This document shows, piece by piece, positions 58,752 to 64,000 of a stretch of DNA of 64,000 bases. Position 1 is the first letter of the stretch. Each line of letters opens with the position of its first letter. The position numbers and the translations under genes were made by a program. The DNA is from PALSA-612 sp046729255 (GTDB taxonomy: Bacteria; Actinomycetota; Thermoleophilia; Gaiellales; Gaiellaceae), in NCBI GenBank assembly GCA_046729255.1, contig JBKPGF010000007.1:1-64000 (forward strand). Reading direction: 5' to 3'. Under the pieces are notes generated by a model that searched no databases, was not told the DNA's origin, and saw nothing but the letters and a program-made list of their open reading frames with translations.

Positions 58752-59366
58752 ATGGACGTCCACAGGATCGCACCGGGTCTCTGGCGCTGGACCGCGTATC
58801 ACGAGGAGTGGCGGAAGGTCGTCGGCTGCCTGTACCTCGAGACCGACGACGCGACGGTGCTCTTCGACCCGCTCGTTCCCGGCGACCATGCGGAGCGTTT
58901 CCTCGACTACCTCGACGCGGACGTGGAGCGAGCCGGTAGCGACGTGCATATCGTGCTCACCGTCTACTGGCACGTCCGTAGCACGGCCGAGTTGGTGAAG
59001 CGCTACAAGGCGGCGGTCTGGGCGCCGGCGCGGAGCGCCAAGCCAGTCGAGCGACGGCTGAAGCTCGACCCGCACGCCGTCCGGCCCGGGGACGCATTGC
59101 CGGGCGGCGTCGAAGCGCATGCATCGGGACGGGCCTCGGAGCTCGTCTTTCTCCTTCCCCAGTACCGCGCCCTCGTCGCCGGCGACGTCCTGCTCGGAGA
59201 TCCGCTGCGGATCTGCCCCGGCGGCTGGGTCGGGAAGGGCGGCCAGAAGGCCGTCCGGGAAGCACTCCGGCCGCTGCTCGACCGGCCGCTCGACCGCATA
59301 CTCGTTTCCCACGGCGACCCCGTGCTGCGCGCCGGCCACGCAGCGCTCGCGGCAGCGCTCGCCTAG
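58752..59366 (+). CDS. MBL-fold-like protein with degraded metal motif
   Basis: This 204-residue protein has the metallo-beta-lactamase beta layout: NCYL-like VVGCLYLETDDATVLFDPLV, then LTVYWHVRSTAELVKRYKAA, ALVAGDVLLGD and ILVSHGDPVL at the end. The usual THxHxDH metal motif is replaced by VYWHVRSTAE, so only one of its histidines remains, though later His/Asp positions are kept. It may bind a single metal or none. ATG 58752 has no clear promoter. It is convergent with the DJ-1 gene by three bases. Confidence 0.7.
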   Translation: MDVHRIAPGLWRWTAYHEEWRKVVGCLYLETDDATVLFDPLVPGDHAERFLDYLDADVERAGSDVHIVLTVYWHVRSTAELVKRYKAAVWAPARSAKPVERRLKLDPHAVRPGDALPGGVEAHASGRASELVFLLPQYRALVAGDVLLGDPLRICPGGWVGKGGQKAVREALRPLLDRPLDRILVSHGDPVLRAGHAALAAALA

Positions 59367-59369
59367 CGC

Positions 59370-59930
59370 CTACGTCGACACGGCGCTGCGCTCGAGCAGC
59401 TCGAGGAACGCCTTGAAGAAGTCGGCGAGATCCTCCCAGCCCCGCGCCGAGACCATCGCTCCGTCCACGACGTCCGGCCCATCGACGAACTCCCCGCCAG
59501 CGGCCTCGATGTCCGGCGCGAGCGGTGGATACGCCGACACCTTGCGGCCACGCACGTATCCCCCGACGGCCGGCACCTGCACGCCGTGGCACATGTGCCC
59601 GACCGGGAGCTCCGAGTCGAAGAAGTGCGCGACGATCCGTTGGACGTCGGGATCGTTCCGGATCACCTCGGGCGCCCGCCCTCCGGGGATGAGGACGCCG
59701 TCGTACCGCGCCGGATCGACCTCGGCGAACGCGAGGTCCGCCTCGAGCCCGCGGCCCGGCCGCTCGACGTACGTGTCCCACCCGGGCTCGAAGTCGTGGA
59801 CGACGAGCTGGAGCCGTTTGCGCTCGGGCGCGGCCACGTCGACGTCGTGGCCGTCCTCGCGGAGCCGGTAGAGCATGTAGTACACCTCGAGCTCCTCACC
59901 CGCATCACCGGTGAGAATGAGCACGCGCAC
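59370..59930 (-). CDS. DJ-1/PfpI family protein
   Basis: This 186-residue protein has VLILTGDAGEELEVYYMLYR with the conserved Glu13, DGVLIPGGRAPEVI and the nucleophile elbow VGHMCHGVQV with Cys114 beside His115. DJ-1/PfpI members are glyoxalase III-, deglycase- or hydratase-like and respond to oxidants; the exact role is unknown. GTG 59930 lies two bases after the CorC-like gene, so the two form one operon. Confidence 0.85.
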   Translation of the reverse strand: MRVLILTGDAGEELEVYYMLYRLREDGHDVDVAAPERKRLQLVVHDFEPGWDTYVERPGRGLEADLAFAEVDPARYDGVLIPGGRAPEVIRNDPDVQRIVAHFFDSELPVGHMCHGVQVPAVGGYVRGRKVSAYPPLAPDIEAAGGEFVDGPDVVDGAMVSARGWEDLADFFKAFLELLERSAVST

Positions 59931-59931
59931 G

Positions 59932-61239
59932 CTACGCCCCCTCGGGCTCGGTCTCGCCGGCCGCCTCGACCGGCGTGAACTCGACCTCGATGCGCTCGAT
60001 CCGCGAGCCCTCCACTTCCACGACCTTGAAGCGCGTGCCGTCGTGTGACACCTCGTCGCCGGGCTCGGGCGCGCGCCCGAGCAGGCCGAAGACGAAGCCG
60101 GCCATCGTGTGGTAGTCGTCGACCGGGAGCTGCCGTTGGAACTGCTCGTTGAAATCGTCGACGGAGAACGTCCCGGAGATACGGATGCGCCCATCGCCGA
60201 GCTCCTCGACGGACTCGTCCGGTAGGTCGAACTCGTCCTCGATCTCGCCGACGATCTCCTCGAGAACGTCCTCGAGCGTGACGATGCCCTCGGTCGCGCC
60301 GTACTCGTCCACGACGACGGCCATGTGCTCCTTCGCGCCCCGGAAGTCGTGCAGCAGCGCGGCGAGATCCTTCGTCTCCGGCACGACATGAGCTGGGCGC
60401 AGCAGCGCCTCTACGTCGACCTCCGAGAAGGTCCCGTTCTCGTTCACGGCGCGCATGAGATCGCGGATGTGGAGGATGCCGATGACGTGGTCGAGCGAGT
60501 CGCGGTAGACCGGATAGCGCGTGTAGGGAGCCTCCATCGCCGCGGCGAGACACTCGTCAGGCGGAAGGTCGATGGACAGCGCGACCACCTCGGGCCGCGG
60601 CACCATCACGTCGGAGACCTCCTTGTCGGCGAAGTCGAAGACCTTGTAGAGCATCTCGCGTTCCTCCTCCTCGATCTCGCCCGTCACCTCCGCATGCGCG
60701 ACGATCATGCGGATCTCCTCTTCCGAGTGGGCGATGACGCCGGCCGGCGCAGGCTCGATGCCGACGACGCGCGTCATGGCGTTCGCCGAGGCCTGGAAGA
60801 ACCAGACGACCGGGTACGAGACGACATAGACGCCCTCGATGGGCAGCGCCACCCAGAGCGCCGTCTCTTCTTTCTTGTCGAGCGCGATCGCCTTGGGCAC
60901 CAGCTCGCCGAGCGTCACGTGGAGGTACGTGACGATGGCGTACGCGATGACGAAGGCGACGCCGTGGGAGAGCGGGCCGTCGATCCAGTTGGCGACGATC
61001 GGCTCGCCGACGACACCGAGGAGGATCGAGAAGGCGGTGATGCCGAGCTGGACGGTGCCGATGAAGCGCACCGGGCTGTCCATGATGCGGATGGCAATCT
61101 TCGCGCGGCGCATCCCCTGGTCGGCGAGCTCCTGGAGGCGCGTTCGGCGCGCCGTGACGAGCGCGTACTCGGCCGCGACGAAAAAGCCGTTCGCCAGCAC
61201 GATCAGGAGGACCGCGGCGATCTCGAGAGGAATGCTCAC
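59932..61239 (-). CDS. CNNM/CorC-type transporter (hemolysin family) with CBS domains
   Basis: This 435-residue protein has an N-terminal DUF21 transmembrane domain (IAAVLLIVLANGFFVAAEYA, VRFIGTVQLGITAFSILLGV, GVAFVIAYAIVTYLHVTLGE and LVPKAIALDKKEE). Two CBS domains follow (about 195-330, VMVPRPEVVALSIDLPPDEC and HMAVVVDEYGATEGIVTLED), then a CorC_HlyC domain (about 350-425). The family exports magnesium/cobalt ions or adjusts their balance. GTG 61239 is the start. It is followed two bases later by the DJ-1 gene. Confidence 0.9.
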   Translation of the reverse strand: MSIPLEIAAVLLIVLANGFFVAAEYALVTARRTRLQELADQGMRRAKIAIRIMDSPVRFIGTVQLGITAFSILLGVVGEPIVANWIDGPLSHGVAFVIAYAIVTYLHVTLGELVPKAIALDKKEETALWVALPIEGVYVVSYPVVWFFQASANAMTRVVGIEPAPAGVIAHSEEEIRMIVAHAEVTGEIEEEEREMLYKVFDFADKEVSDVMVPRPEVVALSIDLPPDECLAAAMEAPYTRYPVYRDSLDHVIGILHIRDLMRAVNENGTFSEVDVEALLRPAHVVPETKDLAALLHDFRGAKEHMAVVVDEYGATEGIVTLEDVLEEIVGEIEDEFDLPDESVEELGDGRIRISGTFSVDDFNEQFQRQLPVDDYHTMAGFVFGLLGRAPEPGDEVSHDGTRFKVVEVEGSRIERIEVEFTPVEAAGETEPEGA

Positions 61240-61343
61240 GCCCCGGTCTCCGGGGCGCCAGTACTGGGCGGCAGCTCGTCGTCCAAGATGCTTCGATCGC
61301 AGTATAGGAGAGCAAGGCGGCTGCACGATCTCGCGGTGCCGTC

Positions 61344-61372
61344 TTGCACTAGACGAACATATGTTCTACTCT
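61344..61372 (+). promoter_or_regulatory. Leaderless promoter of the radical SAM gene
   Basis: -35 TTGCAC (61344-61349), a 17-base spacer and -10 TACTCT (61367-61372) end six bases before ATG 61379. The spacer contains the LexA box, so LexA would occupy the promoter core. Confidence 0.65.
61354..61367. promoter_or_regulatory. LexA (SOS) box for the radical SAM gene
   Basis: CGAACATATGTTCT matches CGAAC-N4-GTTCG at nine of ten positions. It lies in the promoter spacer. An ATG inside it (61361) is a worse start than 61379. Confidence 0.7.
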
Positions 61373-61378
61373 GGCTCG

Positions 61379-62266
61379 ATGCGGGTGAAGTACCGGGAGG
61401 AGCCCTGCAAGACCGCCCTGAACCCGGTAAAGGGCATGCCGTTCGCCTGGTCGCTCAATCCTTACATGGGGTGTGTTCACCGCTGCACGTTCTGCTACGT
61501 GCGGGCCTTCGAGCAGCGCGCCGAGCGACCGGCCGGCGAGGAGTACGGCCTTTCCATCCGCGTGAAGGTGAACGTGGCCGAGGTGCTCCGCATGGAGCTC
61601 GCGCGGAAGTCCTGGAGCAGCGGCTCAGTGGCGGTCGGCGCGGCGACCGACCCGTATCAGCCGGCCGAGGGCCGCTACCGGCTGACCCGCGGCTGCCTCG
61701 AGGCACTCGCGGACGCCGCCAACCCATTTCACATCGTCACGCGAGGCCCCCTGATCGTCCGCGACGTCGACGTGCTCGCCGAGGCGGCGCGGCGCGCAGC
61801 GGTCAGCGTCAGCTTCTCGGTTCCGACGCTCGACGAGGACGTCTGGCGGCGAACGGAGCCGGGGACGGCGCCGCCACGCCAGCGGTTGCGCGCGCTCTCC
61901 GTGCTGCGCGAGGCCGGCATCGACGCCGGCGTTGCTGTCGCACCCGTCCTGCCCGGCCTCTCGGACCGCCCGGAGCAGTTGGCAGAGGTGGTTCGCGAGG
62001 CGCATGCTGCGGGCGCGACCAGCGTCTGGGCGAGCGTCGTCAATCTTCGCCCAGGGACGCGCGAGCACTTCCTGGCCCACCTCGAGAAAGACTGGCCGGA
62101 GCTCGCGCCGTTCTACGAGCGCCTGTACGGTTTTCGCGACTATCCGCCGCGCAAGGTCGAGCAGCGAGTGCGAGAGCTCGTCGCAACCGCGCGCAAGGAG
62201 CAGCGCGTTCGGCGCGGCCGGACGCTGCGCCCGAGGGAGCCCGCCGTGCAGCTGACGCTCGTCTAA
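61379..62266 (+). CDS. Radical SAM protein, Rv2578c/SPL-like family
   Basis: This 295-residue protein has the radical SAM motif Cys32-x3-Cys36-x2-Cys39 (GCVHRCTFCYVRAF) and the GAATDPYQPAEGRYRLTRGC and LVIVT-like FHIVTRGPLIVRDVDVLAEA strands. It belongs to the group annotated Rv2578c family, distantly related to spore photoproduct lyase, which suggests DNA damage repair; activity is unproven. ATG 61379 fits the SOS-controlled leaderless promoter. As I recall, Rv2578c has also been listed among LexA-controlled genes in mycobacteria. Confidence 0.85.
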   Translation: MRVKYREEPCKTALNPVKGMPFAWSLNPYMGCVHRCTFCYVRAFEQRAERPAGEEYGLSIRVKVNVAEVLRMELARKSWSSGSVAVGAATDPYQPAEGRYRLTRGCLEALADAANPFHIVTRGPLIVRDVDVLAEAARRAAVSVSFSVPTLDEDVWRRTEPGTAPPRQRLRALSVLREAGIDAGVAVAPVLPGLSDRPEQLAEVVREAHAAGATSVWASVVNLRPGTREHFLAHLEKDWPELAPFYERLYGFRDYPPRKVEQRVRELVATARKEQRVRRGRTLRPREPAVQLTLV

Positions 62267-63339
62267 CCAGCCAACGATTCGGCAGCGACACAGCCGAGCA
62301 CGAGGGCCGCGGCAAGGCCGCTCGAGTAGCCGCCCGTCGCGATGCCGCCGACGTCGACGCCGGCCGCGTACAGCCCGTCCACCGGCAATCCGTCATCGCG
62401 GAGCACGCGGGCGCCGCGGTCCACGACGAGCCCGCCGATCGTGTGCGTCACCGTGGCGATGACGTGGACGGCGTAGCGATAGCCATTCGGCACGGGGAAG
62501 GGCAGCTCGTCGGGTGCGAGCACCGTTCCTCCCGCCGCCCGCGCGGCCTCGATCCGCTCCTCGACAGTGCCGTAGCTCACAGGCAATCCGAGCGCCTCGT
62601 CGCCGACGAGGTACCACGCCCTGCCGCCGGGGCTGCGGGCGATGTCCTGGACGAGATCGTTTTCGTGCCACGCCCGATCGGCGCTCGGGATCGCCGTTCC
62701 GTCCTCGTCCAACACCAGCGCATGGCGGCCGTAGACCTGCGCCAGCGGCACGAAGCCGTCCGTCGGTATCCGTGCCGGCGGCGCGGGCAGCGCCCGACCG
62801 TAGAACTCGTCCATGCCCTGTGACGTGGCCGCGTCCTGTTCGCGTGCCAGCAGGAGACCGTCGCCTTCGCTCCAGGGCCCGGCTCGGAGTGGGAGCGAGA
62901 GCTGGCGGGCGAGCGTCGCGGCGAAGCCGCCCGTCGCCAGCAGGACGGGCTCGTCGTCAAGGTCTTCCAACCGCTCGTCGAGGCGGATCTCGCCGGCCCG
63001 ACCGAGGAGTGCCTCCACGAGCTGAGGCGGGTCGAAGCGCCGGCCGACCGTGCGCGGATTGCCCGTGGACGGGTCCGTGACGGATGCCCCCAGCGATTCG
63101 AGCCAGTCGAGCCGGTCGTCGAGCTGCTCGAGGATCAGCCCCTGAAGCTCCGCGTCTCCGTCAGGGCACTCGGTGTGGAAGTCCTCCAGAGAGCGGTGGC
63201 GCCAGATCACGCCGCTCGACAGCACCATCGATCCCCCCGGCCTCGTGCCCTTCTCGAGCACGGTCCGCGCCACACCCAGCTCGCGGAGGCGGGCGGCGGC
63301 GACCAGGCCGGCCATCCCTGCCCCGGCGACGACCGTCAC
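62263..63339 (-). CDS. FAD-dependent oxidoreductase (FAD_binding_2/fumarate reductase-like)
   Basis: This 358-residue flavoprotein starts with the dinucleotide motif VVAGAGMAGLVAAARLRELG (Gly6-x-Gly8-x2-Gly11). It has an ATGGFAATLARQLS middle segment (GG motif) and the C-terminal GVDVGGIATGGYSSGLAAAL that closes the FAD site. Layout is like 3-ketosteroid dehydrogenase or fumarate reductase flavoproteins, but shorter than the usual 480-570 residues. Substrate unknown. GTG 63339 overlaps the VOC stop by four bases; the end overlaps the radical SAM stop by four. Confidence 0.8.
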   Translation of the reverse strand: MTVVAGAGMAGLVAAARLRELGVARTVLEKGTRPGGSMVLSSGVIWRHRSLEDFHTECPDGDAELQGLILEQLDDRLDWLESLGASVTDPSTGNPRTVGRRFDPPQLVEALLGRAGEIRLDERLEDLDDEPVLLATGGFAATLARQLSLPLRAGPWSEGDGLLLAREQDAATSQGMDEFYGRALPAPPARIPTDGFVPLAQVYGRHALVLDEDGTAIPSADRAWHENDLVQDIARSPGGRAWYLVGDEALGLPVSYGTVEERIEAARAAGGTVLAPDELPFPVPNGYRYAVHVIATVTHTIGGLVVDRGARVLRDDGLPVDGLYAAGVDVGGIATGGYSSGLAAALVLGCVAAESLAG

Positions 63340-63998
63340 TCGAGCGAAAAGTCTGGCTTGTGCTCGACGTACTCGAGCTTCACGCGCTCGGGCCCCCACA
63401 CGAACACGGCATACGTGTTCGGTGCATCGACGACATCGGCCACCTCGGCTCCGGCCTCCTCGGCCCGCTCCTTCCACGCGTCCGCAGACGCCACGAGCAC
63501 GCCGAGGTGGTTGAGCAGCGGCCGGTCGGTGTCGGCGGGCTCTCCGGGCCACAGCTCGACGAACGCCCCGGCGATCTCCAGTCGCCCGTCGCCGGCACGC
63601 TTCATGCCGAGTGCCTCCCACGTCTCCTCGGCCCGCTCCGGATCTGAAGTGGTGAGAGCGACGTGGTGGAGGTCGTATTCCACCTCGGTCTCCGCCTCGA
63701 CGAGACGGATCCAGAGCCCGTGGCAGATCTCGAACCGCTCCTCGCGACCGTCAGGCAGGGCCGACAGCGCCTGCCCGAGGCTGCTCACGCGAAGTCCGAT
63801 CTCCGCGAGCGGCCCAGGCTCGCGGCCCGGTTCCTCGGCGAAGAGCGTGAGCTTCCCGTGACGTGCGTGTGGGCCGACGAGCGTGAAGCGATCGGTGTGC
63901 TCGATGACGTGCATGCCCAGGTGCGCGGTCGCGAATTCGGCGATCGCGTCGCGGTCTTCAACCCAGAGTGCTACATGGTCGAGCCGCTCGAGCTCCAT
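63336..63998 (-). CDS. Two-domain VOC family (glyoxalase/dioxygenase-like) protein
   Basis: This 220-residue protein has two VOC domains. The first starts ERLDHVALWVEDRDAIAEFA, the second DLHHVALTTSDPERAEETWE with LLNHLGVLVASADAWKERAE and KLEYVEHKPD at the end. Metal-ligand His/Glu positions fit an extradiol dioxygenase-like or glyoxalase role. The ATG at 63998 lies two bases from the window edge, so a longer start cannot be excluded. It is translated together with the flavoprotein. Confidence 0.85.
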   Translation of the reverse strand: MELERLDHVALWVEDRDAIAEFATAHLGMHVIEHTDRFTLVGPHARHGKLTLFAEEPGREPGPLAEIGLRVSSLGQALSALPDGREERFEICHGLWIRLVEAETEVEYDLHHVALTTSDPERAEETWEALGMKRAGDGRLEIAGAFVELWPGEPADTDRPLLNHLGVLVASADAWKERAEEAGAEVADVVDAPNTYAVFVWGPERVKLEYVEHKPDFSLE

Positions 63999-64000
63999 TG

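Noticed and set aside
63401..63421. CGAACACG...CGTGTTCG palindrome as a third LexA box
   Set aside because: The spacing between GAAC and GTTC is thirteen bases, not four, and it lies inside the VOC coding region.

Overview
The window is GC-rich (roughly two thirds G+C, codons ending mostly in G or C) and reads as chromosome of a soil-type actinobacterium. The pattern of Gaiella/Thermoleophilia-like relatives fits best: small acidic proteins, many acyl-CoA enzymes, zinc-ribbon class III cyclase/AAA ATPases, secreted CHRD and RTX-like proteins, and a mycobacterial-type CysO/CysM/Mec cysteine pathway. This placement is inference; there is no rRNA gene in the window. The only tRNA trace is the 3' half of a tRNA-Trp at 802-848.

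Layout. 1-7150 is accessory and eroded: structured non-coding DNA, a PRC-barrel gene and a methyltransferase gene that both lack a normal start codon, a tRNA fragment with its terminator, a broken DUF4386-like gene, secreted proteins, a cupin and a hydrolase, and an RTX-like gene broken by two compensating frameshifts. 7210-21383 holds a secreted metalloprotease and a branched-chain acyl-CoA catabolism region (carboxyltransferase, collagen-like surface protein, enoyl-CoA hydratase, MFS, biotin carboxylase), then a leucyl aminopeptidase/acyl-CoA dehydrogenase pair and a persulfide dioxygenase-rhodanese fusion. 21430-30620 runs mostly on the minus strand: operon hisC-MFS-meaB-ilvA, and parA-ftsZ-ggt, with an FtsZ whose disordered segment sits at the N terminus.

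30865-44989 is bracketed by two large paralogous cyclase/AAA/TPR proteins. Between them lies a DNA-repair locus: lhr helicase, a nei glycosylase and an unknown 416-residue protein form one operon behind a LexA (SOS) box, facing a divergent HhH-GPD glycosylase gene with a 20-base palindrome over its -10 region. 45048-55439 has methyltransferases, acyl-CoA dehydrogenase, VOC, amidohydrolase, HxlR regulator, M20 peptidase, and an MFS transporter fused to a cyclic-nucleotide-binding domain. 55624-58343 is a complete sulfur-carrier cysteine synthesis operon (rhodanese-MoeB, CysO, CysM, Mec), in which CysO ends in Gly-Gly-Leu instead of Gly-Gly. 58340-63998 ends with a cupredoxin, an MBL-like protein, a DJ-1 protein, a CorC-like protein, a radical SAM protein behind a second LexA box, a flavoprotein and a VOC protein.

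Three window-wide patterns stand out. (1) About sixteen transcription-unit heads have a TAnnnT hexamer exactly 6-7 bases before the start codon, the signature of leaderless mRNAs. (2) Two intergenic repeat families of about 90-150 bp (A and B) each occur three times, in both orientations. (3) Two LexA boxes overlap such leaderless promoters.
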